Positions 1 to 8,899 of a stretch of DNA of 64,000 nt are shown in pieces. Positions within the stretch are counted from its first letter, which is position 1. Each line of letters opens with the position of its first letter. A program made the position numbers and the translations under genes. The stretch spans positions 124,001-188,000 of the forward strand of contig NZ_JADR01000005.1 in NCBI RefSeq assembly GCF_000518485.1, written 5' to 3'. The stretch comes from Olleya marilimosa CAM030. GTDB lineage: Bacteria > Bacteroidota > Bacteroidia > Flavobacteriales > Flavobacteriaceae. Under the pieces are notes generated by a model. The model did no database searches. It was not told the DNA's origin and saw only the letters and a list, made by a program, of their open reading frames with translations.

Positions 1-681
1 AGTTTCTTTACCTTCAGCATCTGTAGTCGTTTCTGGTTTGTGGTCTGGATCGTTTACTTCTTTAGTTCCAAATTTAATTGGAATAGGCATAAACTTGTTA
101 TACTTATACAGTAAGCTGCTAATGCGTGCTTCTTCTAAAAACTCAGTCGAGTCTTCTGCAATGTGTAAGATAATCTCAGTACCTCTATCAGTCTTATCGT
201 GTGGCTCTAAAGTAAACTCAGGCGAACCATCACACGTCCAATGTGCAGCAGTAGTCCCTTCTTTATGAGATTTTGTAATGATTTCAACTTTTTCTGCAAC
301 CATAAAAGCAGAGTAAAATCCTAAACCAAAGTGTCCGATAATTCCAGAATCTTTAGCACTATCTTTATATTGGTCTAAAAACTCTTCTGCACCAGAAAAA
401 GCCACTTGGTTGATGTATTTTTCAACCTCGTCTGCTGTCATCCCTAACCCTTGATCAATAATATGAAGTTTTTTACCTTCTTTATCAATCTTAACTTCAA
501 TTATTGGGTTTCCGTACTCAGACTTAGACTCTCCAATACTAGTTAAATGTTTTAATTTTAATGTTGCATCGGTTCCGTTACTAATTAGCTCACGTAAAAA
601 GATTTCGTGATCACTGTACAAGAATTTTTTGATTAACGGAAAAATGTTTTCTACTGAAACGTTAATATTTCCTTTTGCCAT
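1..681 (-). CDS. htpG: Molecular chaperone HtpG (Hsp90), N-terminal part only
   Basis: Reading leftwards from ATG at 681, 227 codons stay open to the window edge, so the gene is cut and only the N-terminal ATPase region is present. The start reads MAKGNINVSVEN and is followed by typical Hsp90 GHKL-fold signatures: FLRELISNGTDA (metal/ATP-binding Asn in the ELISN helix), IIDQGLGMT (DxGxG motif), GIIGHFGLGFYSAFMV (glycine-rich ATP lid, GxxGxG) and DRGTEIILHI. Hsp90 is a cytosolic ATP-dependent dimeric chaperone. The gene is divergent from fabH; the 246 bp between them hold a palindromic repeat in the htpG leader and a separate 14-bp palindrome. I saw no clear TAnnTTTG box for it. Identity is certain; the middle and C-terminal domains lie outside the window. 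Confidence 0.96.
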   Translation of the reverse strand, partial: MAKGNINVSVENIFPLIKKFLYSDHEIFLRELISNGTDATLKLKHLTSIGESKSEYGNPIIEVKIDKEGKKLHIIDQGLGMTADEVEKYINQVAFSGAEEFLDQYKDSAKDSGIIGHFGLGFYSAFMVAEKVEIITKSHKEGTTAAHWTCDGSPEFTLEPHDKTDRGTEIILHIAEDSTEFLEEARISSLLYKYNKFMPIPIKFGTKEVNDPDHKPETTTDAEGKET

Positions 682-703
682 GATTTTATGTTTGTTTTTT
701 TAG

Positions 704-719
704 TTCCGCTTAAGCGAAA
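704..719. repeat. Short palindromic repeat, TTCCGCTT-AAGCGAA type
   Basis: Near-perfect inverted repeat TTCCGCTTAAGCGAA in the htpG 5' leader, 20-35 bp from the start codon. It is one of seven related palindromes in this window. It would lie in the htpG message as a hairpin. One arm lacks a G compared with the copy at 45701. Confidence 0.6.
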
Positions 720-810
720 CCCTTTTATTAATTTCTGATTAGTTAATAGACAACAAAAATGCCAATTGCTGAAAGGTGACAAGATGACATTTAAAAATAA
801 ACGAAAAGTA

Positions 811-824
811 TTATGCATGCATAA
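811..824. promoter_or_regulatory. 14-bp perfect palindrome between htpG and fabH
   Basis: TTATGCATGCATAA is a perfect palindrome lying about 130 bp from the htpG start and 104 bp from the fabH start. It could be a protein-binding site for either divergent gene, but AT-rich palindromes of this length also arise by chance. The rest of the interval 682-927 shows only the repeat at 704-719; I could not assign promoters. Confidence 0.3.
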
Positions 825-927
825 CGAATAAAAAATAATTGTGAATTGATTATTTATGAAAGCAGTAAATTGCGATACTATTTTTTTTAAACAGAAAAAT
901 AGCTTAGAATTTATAAAATTAAAATTA

Positions 928-1938
928 ATGTACAATTCAAAAATTATTGGTTTAGGTAAATATGTACCTGACAACATCGTCACAAATGCCGATTTATCCA
1001 AAATGATGGATACTAATGATGAGTGGATTACAGAACGTACTGGAATTAAAGAAAGACGTTGGGTAAAAGAAGGCTCTGGTGACACCACTGCAACAATGGG
1101 AGTAAAAGCTGCCAAACAAGCAATAGAACGTGCTGGAATAGATAAAGATGATATAGATTTTATCATTTTTGCAACGTTAAGTCCTGACATGTATTTTCCT
1201 GGACCAGGTGTACAAGTACAACATGCTTTAGATATTAAAACGGTTGGAGCTTTAGATGTACGTAACCAATGTTCTGGTTTTGTATATGCGTTATCTGTTG
1301 CAGATAATTTTATTAAAACTGGTATGTATAAAAACATATTGGTAATTGGTAGCGAGCTGCACTCTCATGGATTAGATAAAACCACAAGAGGTCGTGGTGT
1401 GACTGTAATTTTTGGTGATGGAGCAGGAGCAGCAGTTTTAACAAGAGAAGAAGATACTAGTAAAGGGATATTATCTACACATTTACATAGCCAAGGAGAA
1501 CATGCTGAAGAGCTAGTTTTAGTTGCGCCAGGAATGGGTAAACGTTGGGTGAATGATATTATAGCAGATAATGATCCTAATGACGAAAGTTATTTTCCGC
1601 ATATGAATGGTCAGTTTGTATTTAAAAATGCTGTAGTCCGTTTTAGTGAAGTGATTATGGAAGGATTAGCTAAAAACAATATGGATAAAGACGCAATTGA
1701 TATGTTAATACCACATCAAGCTAATTTGCGTATCGCACAATTTATACAAAAGAAATTTGGCTTAAGTGACGACCAAGTATTTAATAATATTATGAAATAT
1801 GGTAACACAACTGCTGCATCCATACCTATTGCATTAACTGAAGCTTGGGAAGAAGGAAAAATTAAAGAAGGCGACAACGTCGTGTTGGCTGCTTTTGGAA
1901 GTGGATTTACTTGGGGAAGTGCAATAATTAAATGGTAA
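928..1938 (+). CDS. fabH: 3-oxoacyl-ACP synthase III (KAS III)
   Basis: The enzyme condenses acetyl-CoA (or a branched acyl-CoA) with malonyl-ACP to start fatty-acid synthesis in the cytosol. The reading frame is open from 856, but family members begin at MYNSKIIGLG, so I place the start at 928, giving 336 residues, the usual length. The catalytic Cys115 is in NQCSGFVYALS, the His in PHQANLRIAQ and the Asn in YGNTTAASIP; the thiolase-fold glycine-rich segment FGDGAGAAV and the C-terminal FGSGFTWGSAIIKW are intact. Flavobacteria commonly carry two FabH paralogues, and this may be the branched-chain or long-chain-specific one; the sequence alone does not tell. A strong terminator follows 52 bp downstream, so the gene looks monocistronic. 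Confidence 0.95.
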   Translation: MYNSKIIGLGKYVPDNIVTNADLSKMMDTNDEWITERTGIKERRWVKEGSGDTTATMGVKAAKQAIERAGIDKDDIDFIIFATLSPDMYFPGPGVQVQHALDIKTVGALDVRNQCSGFVYALSVADNFIKTGMYKNILVIGSELHSHGLDKTTRGRGVTVIFGDGAGAAVLTREEDTSKGILSTHLHSQGEHAEELVLVAPGMGKRWVNDIIADNDPNDESYFPHMNGQFVFKNAVVRFSEVIMEGLAKNNMDKDAIDMLIPHQANLRIAQFIQKKFGLSDDQVFNNIMKYGNTTAASIPIALTEAWEEGKIKEGDNVVLAAFGSGFTWGSAIIKW

Positions 1939-1990
1939 TACATTTAAGTTATTAAATGGTCAAGTAACAACGCTTAAAAAAATAAAAACG

Positions 1991-2026
1991 AAAAGCCAGA
2001 AACATATATTTATGTTTCTGGCTTTT
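1991..2026. terminator. Rho-independent terminator after fabH
   Basis: A perfect 16-bp stem (AAAAGCCAGAAACATA with its complement) closes a TATT loop and ends in a T run. It can act in both directions. Between it and the next terminator (2027-2230) I see no gene or clear signal, only AT-rich spacer. Confidence 0.9.
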
Positions 2027-2230
2027 TCTATTAACTAACTACTTAAACTTAACTTTATAAATCTTTTTTTGGGTTTTTTGTGAAGACTAATTCAAATAAA
2101 AAATAAAAACGATTTACTGTCTTGTTACTATTAAGACGCCAAAAAGTCAATTTTATTACGCTGATAATCAATATTTAACGTGTTTTTAACAATGTTAAGG
2201 GGTTAAACTAAAAAACGTGTTAAAAAACAA

Positions 2231-2260
2231 AACCCCAAAGCTGATCAGGCTTTAGGGTTT
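2231..2260 (-). terminator. Terminator after the TonB-type receptor
   Basis: The stem AACCC-AAAGC with its complement has one internal C/A mismatch and a loop of TGATCAG; on the minus strand it is followed by a T-rich run (GTTTTGTTTTTT). It lies about 80 bp past the receptor stop codon. Confidence 0.75.
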
Positions 2261-2341
2261 TTATTTAGCAACTAACTTAAACACTAACCATTAACTGTTT
2301 ATTAGCTACTAAATAACCTCTAGATGGTATTGTTTATAGTA

Positions 2342-4783
2342 TTACATAAATCCGCCTCCAGATTTTGTGTCATCATCTCTTTGTTTTCTTGATTTAGCCT
2401 TATAATTTCCACCACCAAAACGGTACGATAAACGTCCGGAAATTTGTTGGCTTTCCCAGTTAAAACGTCCCACTTGGGCAAAAGGTCTGTCACCTTCAAA
2501 CTGTGCATACATGGTATCAAAAATATCATTGTAGCTTAAGCTAAAGCTAGCTTTGTTTTGTAAAAAGCTGTAACGCATACCTAGGTTTACCATAAGCATA
2601 TCATTCATTTCAAATTGAATGTTTTTGTTTTTTCCGCTATACATTCCAAAAGCAGATAAGCTAAGGTCTTTAGTAACTTTAAAGTTGTTAAAGGCTCTTA
2701 CATTCCAAACGATATTGTCAATTTTAACCGTATTTAAAACAATGTTTTGGTTGGTGTCAAAAGACTCGGCAATACTTTTTTGAGTTTGCGAAAACAAATC
2801 AAAACTAGCATTAACACTCCACCATTTTGTTGGCTTGTAATTTGAAGATAACTCAATTCCGTATGCAGTTGAGTTATCAAAGTTTAGATCTGTAAAAATT
2901 AATCTATTTGTATCTGTTCTGTCAATTAATATGGCTTGTTGTATTTCGTCTTCAATAATTCTGTAAAACACACCAGCTGTAATGCTTCCTTTTTCTAATT
3001 GTCTTGTGTAATTAGTTTCAAACGAGTTTGTAAACTGTGGACGTAACGCTTGGTTACCAAACTGAGAAATTAAAGGCGTATTCCATTCTGGTAAAGGATT
3101 AACCTGATTTATACCAGGACGATCTACACGTCTGCTGTAATTAAATTGGTACGCGTTTTTCTCGGATGGTGTATAGGTTAAAAATCCAGAAGGATATAAT
3201 CTAAAATAATCATTTGTAAACGGAATATTAGTTTGCTCATTAGACGCTAAGTCTTTTTTGTAAGCCTCAGAATTTACATTTACAGTCTCTGCACGTAAAC
3301 CTAATTGGTAGCTCCATTTGTCTAAAGTTTTTCCATATGTTGCATAAGCAGAATAGATGTCTCTAGTGTAATCAAACGTTGTCGTTGTAGGTATATATTG
3401 ACCTAATTGATTTGTTTCTCTGGCATCAGATTGATAAAAAATATTGGTATTAAACAATCGTGCTTGCAAGCCTAATTCTAGTTTAGTTGTTTCAGATAAA
3501 GGATTACTATAATCTAAATTTATAGTAGTACTTTGTCTGTCTGTATCTGTGTCTTCAATAAAATTTGGACGTTGCGAGCTAAAAAAAGTGTTTCTTGTAA
3601 ATCCAAAACCATTATATGTATTATGGTCAACTTCTAGCTCGATACTATGACCTTCATCATTTATGTCGTGTTTGTAATTAAAGTTGTATTGTTCTGAATC
3701 GTTATCGTTGTCGTTTCTTGTAAACTGAGATTCGTTTAAAGACGGATTAGCTAAATAGTTTATTCCAGAATTTACGTTAACCCAACCATCAAATAGGTTT
3801 TGATTGGTAAAGACTGAAATCGTATTTTTTTCATCTAAATAATAATCCACACCAACTTTAAATAAGTGTGATTTGTTATTATTTAAAATTTCAAATTTTT
3901 GCTGAATATCCTGTTCAATTCGGTTTATTTCACCAAAATTAAAGTTTTTAGTCACACTATTATTGTACGATCCATAGACGTTAAATTTTCCGTTACGGTA
4001 ATTGGCATCTATTGAGCTGTTAAATTTAGCTTCAATATCATGCGATAGACCAATATTTATGTTTCCGTTAAATCCAATTTTAGTGTTTTTATGAAGTACA
4101 ATATTTATTAATCCACTCATGCCTTCAGGATTATACTTGGCAGACGGATTGGTAATTAACTCGATACTTTTAATAGAAGACGATGGTATTTGCTTAAGTA
4201 ATTGCTCTGCAGGAATATTAGACAATTTGCCATCCACCATAACTCTAACGTTTTGGTTACCACGTAAACTAATAGAACCAGTTTGTTGGTCCACACTAAC
4301 GGATGGTAGGTTGTTCATAATCTCGCTAGCAGTTGCTCCAGCAGTCTGTAAATCTTTACCAATAGTAATGACTTTTCGGTCAACTTTTTGTTGTATTGTT
4401 GAGGTTTCTGCAACAATAGTCACTTCGTCCAAATTGGTTGCAGCCTCTTCTAAGTTTATAGTTCCTAAATCTATTATTTTGTTGTCATTGCTAATAACAA
4501 TAGTTTTGTTTTGAGGTAAAAAACCTAGATATTCAATAGTAACAATATTAGTCCCTTCTGGGATTTGCTTAACCTCAAATTGTCCATCGTTATTTGTAAT
4601 TCCGCCAGTAATTAATTTGTTATTAGTGTCTTTAACAATTACATTTACATAAGGTAAGGGTTGGTTAAGTGTTACGTCTAATACAGTACCAGTAATGGTT
4701 CCTATTTTGGGTAAATTGGTTTTGTCTTGTGCTTGAATACTAAAGGCTACCAATAGTAAAGCAATAGTGAGTAGTTTTTTCAT
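2342..4783 (-). CDS. TonB-dependent receptor-like outer-membrane beta-barrel protein
   Basis: 813 residues. A signal peptide (MKKLLTIALLLVAFSIQAQ) is followed by a carboxypeptidase-D-regulatory-like beta-sandwich (about 25-115, including GTITGTVLDV and VTIEYLGFLPQ), a TonB receptor plug domain (about 125-230, including GATASEIMNNLPSVSVD and ISLRGNQNVRVMVDG) and a long barrel resembling outer membrane beta-barrel family 3. The C-terminus is Lys/Arg/Asp-rich and ends GGGFM rather than in a type IX sorting domain. It probably takes up or binds a ligand at the outer membrane with TonB energy; the ligand is unknown. No SusD partner lies beside it, so it is not a classical polysaccharide-utilisation pair. 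It stands alone, divergent from the CoA-binding gene, with its own terminator. Confidence 0.88.
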   Translation of the reverse strand: MKKLLTIALLLVAFSIQAQDKTNLPKIGTITGTVLDVTLNQPLPYVNVIVKDTNNKLITGGITNNDGQFEVKQIPEGTNIVTIEYLGFLPQNKTIVISNDNKIIDLGTINLEEAATNLDEVTIVAETSTIQQKVDRKVITIGKDLQTAGATASEIMNNLPSVSVDQQTGSISLRGNQNVRVMVDGKLSNIPAEQLLKQIPSSSIKSIELITNPSAKYNPEGMSGLINIVLHKNTKIGFNGNINIGLSHDIEAKFNSSIDANYRNGKFNVYGSYNNSVTKNFNFGEINRIEQDIQQKFEILNNNKSHLFKVGVDYYLDEKNTISVFTNQNLFDGWVNVNSGINYLANPSLNESQFTRNDNDNDSEQYNFNYKHDINDEGHSIELEVDHNTYNGFGFTRNTFFSSQRPNFIEDTDTDRQSTTINLDYSNPLSETTKLELGLQARLFNTNIFYQSDARETNQLGQYIPTTTTFDYTRDIYSAYATYGKTLDKWSYQLGLRAETVNVNSEAYKKDLASNEQTNIPFTNDYFRLYPSGFLTYTPSEKNAYQFNYSRRVDRPGINQVNPLPEWNTPLISQFGNQALRPQFTNSFETNYTRQLEKGSITAGVFYRIIEDEIQQAILIDRTDTNRLIFTDLNFDNSTAYGIELSSNYKPTKWWSVNASFDLFSQTQKSIAESFDTNQNIVLNTVKIDNIVWNVRAFNNFKVTKDLSLSAFGMYSGKNKNIQFEMNDMLMVNLGMRYSFLQNKASFSLSYNDIFDTMYAQFEGDRPFAQVGRFNWESQQISGRLSYRFGGGNYKAKSRKQRDDDTKSGGGFM

Positions 4784-4884
4784 TTTTGATTTTGATTGAT
4801 TGATGAAACTTGGTTATGCTATAAAGACGCCTTAATTAGTGATCTGTTACGCTTGAATAACATTTATTTTAAAATTTAACATTT

Positions 4885-5247
4885 ATGAATAAGAAAACTT
4901 TAGTGCTTGGCGCATCTTTAAAGCTTGATAGATATAGCAACATTGCGTTGCGAAAATTAGTTAAGTATAATCATGATACTGTGGCTTTTGGGATGAAAGC
5001 AGGAGAGGTGGTAGGTGTTGCAATTGACACACAATTACAACACTATGACGCTTTAGATACAGTGACTTTATATTTAAATCCTTCAAGACAAAAGGACTAC
5101 TATAATTATATAGTTAGTCTACATCCAAAGCGCGTAATATTTAATCCTGGTACAGAAAACCCAGAATTATATCAAATTTTAAAAGCTAACGGAATAGATT
5201 ACGAAGTTGCTTGTACTTTGGTGTTATTATCTACAAATCAGTATTAG
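4885..5247 (+). CDS. CoA-binding domain protein (YccU-like)
   Basis: 120 residues, a complete single Rossmann-type domain of the CoA_binding_2 family. It begins KKTLVLGASLKLDRYSN (nucleotide-binding loop) and contains a YLNPSRQKDYYNYIVSLHPKRVIFNPGT segment typical of these small proteins. Family members bind CoA or its derivatives; their physiological role is largely unknown. The stop codon lies inside the 3' end of the convergent symporter gene (17-bp overlap). Orientation is divergent from the TonB-type receptor, sharing a 101-bp intergenic region. Confidence 0.85.
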   Translation: MNKKTLVLGASLKLDRYSNIALRKLVKYNHDTVAFGMKAGEVVGVAIDTQLQHYDALDTVTLYLNPSRQKDYYNYIVSLHPKRVIFNPGTENPELYQILKANGIDYEVACTLVLLSTNQY

Positions 5248-6718
5248 GTTTCGCTTTCGCGGAAATTAAATACAATCCAAAACAAGTTATAAGTCCATTT
5301 AAAGGAAGGATTTCCCAATGGAAGGCATATTTACCTATAAAACTATCCGGAAAGTTTGCAGGAAGCTCTGTAATAAAATAGGTGATAATAATAGAGGCTA
5401 AACCAACAATCCAAGCATAGTTGTCTTTAATGCTTCGTTTGGTTAAAATACCAAAAGCAAATAAACCTAATAAAGGACCATAAGTAAAGGTTGCAAATTT
5501 AAATAGGTTGTTAACGACGCTTCCTTCTAATTCATTAAAAATAACAACAACAATAATCAATAGTAAAGAGACACCAATATGTACTTTTTTACGTAAAGGT
5601 TTTTGTTGTGCTATTGGCAGTTTTTCAATATTTAAAAAATCTACAGAAAACGACGTTGTCAAAGAGGTTAATGCACTATCTGCACTACTATAAGCTGCAG
5701 CAATAAGTCCAATTAAAAAGGTGATTTGTAATCCTAAACCTAAACCTTGATTCATTGCTATTTCAGGAAACAATAAATCTGTACGTACTTTACCATCTAC
5801 CTCAGGTATTGATACGCCAAACTGCTCTGAATAAATAAAAAGTAAAGCACCTAATGATAAAAATATAACATTAACAAAGACCAATAATACAGACATACTA
5901 AACATATTTTTTTTAGCGTCTTTAGGGTTTTTACAGGTTAAGTTTTTTTGCATCATATCTTGGTCTAAACCAGTCATAGCAATGGTTATAAAAATTCCGC
6001 CAATAAAGTATTTCCAAAAATAAGTACTACTATTTACGTCATCAAAAAAGAACAATTGACTTTTTGATTTAAAAGATGCTTGGCTAAAAACCTCAGTTAT
6101 AGACCAATCTAATTTATTTACAATTAAAAATATAGCTACAATTACAGAGGTTAACATAGCTAATGTCTGCAAGGTATCTGTCCAAACAATTGTTTTAATA
6201 CCACCACGATTAGTATATAACCAAATTAATGCAATGGATATAACTACGGTTAACCAAAACGGAACACCTAATGTTTCAAAGACAATATATTGCATAGCTA
6301 AAGCCACTAAAAACAATCTAAAGGCAGCACCAGTAACACGAGATAGCAAAAAGAAAAAGGCACCAGTTTTATAGCTTACTATTCCAAAACGTTGTTCTAG
6401 ATATTGATAAATAGATGTTACGTTAAGCCTGTAATATAAAGGTAGAAGTACTAGTAACACGATTAGATAACCCACAAAAAATCCAAAAACACCTTGCATA
6501 TAGGCAAATTGTTGTCCTGCAATCAAGCCAGGAACAGATATAAAAGTTACACCAGATAGTGATGCGCCAATCATACCAAAAGCCACAACATACCAAGGCG
6601 ATTGTTTTTTACCTTTAAAAAACACATCGTTTGAGTCGTCTTTACCTGTAAAATAAGAGATTAAAATTAGCACTCCAAAATAGGCTGCAATTAGTAATAG
6701 TATTTGTATTGAAGTCAT
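5231..6718 (-). CDS. Sodium:solute symporter (SSS family)
   Basis: 495 residues with about 13 hydrophobic segments, the standard topology of the SSS family (LeuT fold). Family signatures include SPWYVVAFGMIGASLSGVTFISVPG near the N-terminus (the Na+-site region) and AAYSSADSALTSLTTSFSVD in the second half. It imports a small solute with Na+ across the inner membrane; the substrate cannot be told from sequence. Its last residues (SAKAKPNTDL) are encoded by a palindromic repeat at 5249-5265 plus antisense sequence of the neighbouring CoA-binding gene, so the C-terminal tail appears to be a recent read-through extension. No partner gene is in operon with it. Confidence 0.9.
   Translation of the reverse strand: MTSIQILLLIAAYFGVLILISYFTGKDDSNDVFFKGKKQSPWYVVAFGMIGASLSGVTFISVPGLIAGQQFAYMQGVFGFFVGYLIVLLVLLPLYYRLNVTSIYQYLEQRFGIVSYKTGAFFFLLSRVTGAAFRLFLVALAMQYIVFETLGVPFWLTVVISIALIWLYTNRGGIKTIVWTDTLQTLAMLTSVIVAIFLIVNKLDWSITEVFSQASFKSKSQLFFFDDVNSSTYFWKYFIGGIFITIAMTGLDQDMMQKNLTCKNPKDAKKNMFSMSVLLVFVNVIFLSLGALLFIYSEQFGVSIPEVDGKVRTDLLFPEIAMNQGLGLGLQITFLIGLIAAAYSSADSALTSLTTSFSVDFLNIEKLPIAQQKPLRKKVHIGVSLLLIIVVVIFNELEGSVVNNLFKFATFTYGPLLGLFAFGILTKRSIKDNYAWIVGLASIIITYFITELPANFPDSFIGKYAFHWEILPLNGLITCFGLYLISAKAKPNTDL
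5249..5265. repeat. Short palindromic repeat inside the symporter 3' end
   Basis: TTTCGCTTTCGCGGAAA; on the minus strand TTTCCGCGAAAGCGAAA, a hairpin TTT(C)CGC / GCGAAA with a GAAA tetraloop. It is read as Ser-Ala-Lys-Ala-Lys in the symporter. The same element occurs at 27418, 36166 and 50709. Confidence 0.75.
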
Positions 6719-6874
6719 AAAAGGGTTTTATCAGTGCCAAAGTACAAAATTACTAAAAAGCACTATAGTATATAATGCTTAAAGTTGTAAGTCTGATAAT
6801 ATTGATTTAAAATTAATAGTTATTATTAGTCTATTCTTAACAAAAATAAATTCGTGAATCATTAGTAAAAGCCT

Positions 6875-6882
6875 TAATTTTG
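6875..6882 (+). promoter_or_regulatory. -7 promoter box for recR (TAATTTTG)
   Basis: Exact match to the Bacteroidota TAnnTTTG box, ending 5 nt before the ATG at 6888. A weak TTCG lies where the -33 element is expected (6851-6854). Transcription would start at or next to the start codon. Confidence 0.65.
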
Positions 6883-6887
6883 TGGCT

Positions 6888-7505
6888 ATGGAATTTTCTT
6901 CAAAACTTCTTGAAAACGCAGTAAACGAAATCTCGCAATTACCAGGTATTGGTAAGCGTACAGCATTGCGTTTAGCTTTGCATTTGTTACGACAACCTAA
7001 AGAGCATACACATAATTTAAGCAACGCCTTGCTACATATGGTAAATGATTTAAAACTATGTAAATCATGCCATAACATTAGTGATAACGAACTATGCGAT
7101 ATTTGTTCTAACCCATTAAGAAAGGATGATGTTGTGTGTGTTGTGGAGGATATTAGAGATGTGATGGCTATTGAAAATACAGCGTCACATAAAGGATTAT
7201 ATCACGTTTTAGGTGGTAAAATATCACCAATGGATGGTGTAGGTCCACATGATTTAAACATCCCTAGTTTGATTCAGAAAGTAAAAAGTGGACAGGTTAA
7301 AGAGTTGATTTTTGCTTTAAGCCCAACTATGGAAGGAGATACAACCAACTTTTATATCTACAAGCAAATTAAGGATTATAATATAGAAACATCAACGATT
7401 GCTAGAGGAATCTCAGTTGGTGATGAGTTGGAATATGCAGATGAAATTACCTTAGGACGCAGTATAATTAATAGAATTCCGTTTGAGTCTTCATTAAAAT
7501 TATAA
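6888..7505 (+). CDS. recR: Recombination protein RecR
   Basis: RecR works with RecF and RecO to load RecA at gapped DNA. The 205-residue product ([12 protein letters not shown] start) has the helix-hairpin-helix [19 protein letters not shown] (about 14-34), a C4 zinc finger ([16 protein letters not shown], about 55-70) and a Toprim domain with [17 protein letters not shown] and the later [12 protein letters not shown] segment. A GTG at 6882 would add two residues, but it forms the last base of a -7 promoter box, so ATG 6888 is the better start. The glycosyltransferase gene follows 8 bp after the stop codon and may be co-transcribed. Confidence 0.95.
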   Translation: MEFSSKLLENAVNEISQLPGIGKRTALRLALHLLRQPKEHTHNLSNALLHMVNDLKLCKSCHNISDNELCDICSNPLRKDDVVCVVEDIRDVMAIENTASHKGLYHVLGGKISPMDGVGPHDLNIPSLIQKVKSGQVKELIFALSPTMEGDTTNFYIYKQIKDYNIETSTIARGISVGDELEYADEITLGRSIINRIPFESSLKL

Positions 7506-7513
7506 TCTAATTA

Positions 7514-8320
7514 ATGGAGCATCACTTAGCCATTTTATTGCCTCACTACAATAATATTGAAGGGTTAACTGCTACATTACAGTCGCTATTACCAGAAACA
7601 GAATCGTTTACACTAATTGTCATTGATGATGGTAGCACTAACCAGATGGAAGTAGATGAATTAATAGCTGCTTTTAAGTCTAAGTTGGATATTACATTAA
7701 TAAAGCAAACAAAATGTCTTGGTGTAACTGCAGCATTAAATAATGGGTTAAGTTATATTCTCAAACAACCGCATTTTAAATATATAGCAAGATTAGACGC
7801 AGGAGATAAGTGTATTAATAACAGGTTTGCTAAGCAGGTCAAAGCATTACAAGCAAATGCAAGTTTAGGTTTAGTTTCTAGTTATGTGACCTTTGTAACG
7901 GTCAATAACACATTTTTATTTAACTTTAAACCACCTACAACTCATAGCAAATTACAACAAGCGATATATAAATACAATCCATTTATACATCCAGCTGTAA
8001 TGTATAAAGTGGAAGTTGTTAAAACAATTGGGTTATATCCAGAAAATTATCCAGCTCTTGAAGATCATGCTTATTTTTTTAAAGTAATTAAACATTTTAA
8101 AACAATGGTACTGCCAGAGTTATTGCTAGAGTATGAGGTTAATCCAAATAGTATTTCTAATTTAAAAAGAAAGCAGCAAACTAAAAGCAGAATTAAACTA
8201 CTTAAGGATAATTATAATTATACATTTACTGCAACTTTAGGTTTGGTCAGAGCTTTTGCGACTAGTCTAATACCTAAAACTATTTTACTATACTTTAAAA
8301 AAACTTTTTTTTATAAATAA
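7514..8320 (+). CDS. Family 2 glycosyltransferase
   Basis: 268 residues with a GT-A fold. Residues 5-40 (LAILLPHYNNIEGLTATLQSLL) form the nucleotide-sugar Rossmann half, VIDDGST is the first acidic motif, and RLDAGD (about 95) stands for the DXD metal-binding motif. The acceptor-side part (YNPFIHPAVMYK, ALEDHAYFFKV) is that of capsule and O-antigen transferases that act on membrane-bound glycans at the cytoplasmic face. The stop codon directly abuts the ATG of the phosphoribosyltransferase gene, so these are translationally linked. The donor sugar is unknown. Base composition drops towards the 3' end relative to recR. Confidence 0.85.
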   Translation: MEHHLAILLPHYNNIEGLTATLQSLLPETESFTLIVIDDGSTNQMEVDELIAAFKSKLDITLIKQTKCLGVTAALNNGLSYILKQPHFKYIARLDAGDKCINNRFAKQVKALQANASLGLVSSYVTFVTVNNTFLFNFKPPTTHSKLQQAIYKYNPFIHPAVMYKVEVVKTIGLYPENYPALEDHAYFFKVIKHFKTMVLPELLLEYEVNPNSISNLKRKQQTKSRIKLLKDNYNYTFTATLGLVRAFATSLIPKTILLYFKKTFFYK

Positions 8321-8899
8321 ATGAAAGTACTTACATTAAATAATGAAACTTTTGAAAAAGAGAGTCTCAAATTAATTTCTAAACTAGAAGTTAAACCAGA
8401 TTTAGTTGTAGGTATAGTTAAAGGTGGAAGCTATGTTTTAGAAGCAATAAAAAAACATCCAACTATTAACGATGGTTTATTTGAGTTAATAACTTTACAA
8501 AGACAATCTACCAAAATAAAGCAGCGTTACTTAAAACCTTTTTTATCTGTATTACCTTATCGTATCTTAAATAAGCTTCGTGTTTTAGAGTCAACGCAGG
8601 TAACATCCAAAATTTCTAAAATAAATTTAAAACAGTTGCAAAATATTGTGTTAAAATTTGAAATAGAAAATACTAAAGCAAAATCAATAAAAAATATTCT
8701 TATTGTAGATGATGCAATAGATACAGGAAAAACTATGTTTATTGTAAAAAATAATTTGAAGCAAAAGTTTCCTGAGGCTAAAATAGAAATAGCAGTATTG
8801 ACGTGGACTATCGATATTTCCATAGTAAAACCTGACTATTATTTATATAAAAATACATTACTAAGATTTCCTTGGTCCAATGATTATAAACAGCAATAA
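8321..8899 (+). CDS. Phosphoribosyltransferase-like protein
   Basis: 192 residues. The signature is ILIVDDAIDTGKTMF (about 125-140), the PRPP-binding loop of type I phosphoribosyltransferases, and VVGIVKGGSYV (about 28-38), matching the strand and loop that contact pyrophosphate. The hood region between them (residues 40-120: basic, RQSTKIKQRYLKPFLSVLPYR) does not resemble known purine or pyrimidine enzymes and may hold the acceptor. It lies between a glycosyltransferase (0 bp gap) and a HAD phosphatase (20-bp overlap), which suggests transfer of ribose-5-phosphate from PRPP to a glycan rather than base salvage. The gene is very AT-rich (9 G/C among bases 8641-8700). Family assignment is firm; the role is inference. 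Confidence 0.75.
   Translation: MKVLTLNNETFEKESLKLISKLEVKPDLVVGIVKGGSYVLEAIKKHPTINDGLFELITLQRQSTKIKQRYLKPFLSVLPYRILNKLRVLESTQVTSKISKINLKQLQNIVLKFEIENTKAKSIKNILIVDDAIDTGKTMFIVKNNLKQKFPEAKIEIAVLTWTIDISIVKPDYYLYKNTLLRFPWSNDYKQQ

Noticed and set aside
651-1337. 228-residue open frame antisense to fabH
   Set aside because: It is the shadow of a well-conserved gene; the translation has no domain pattern and includes the intergenic region.
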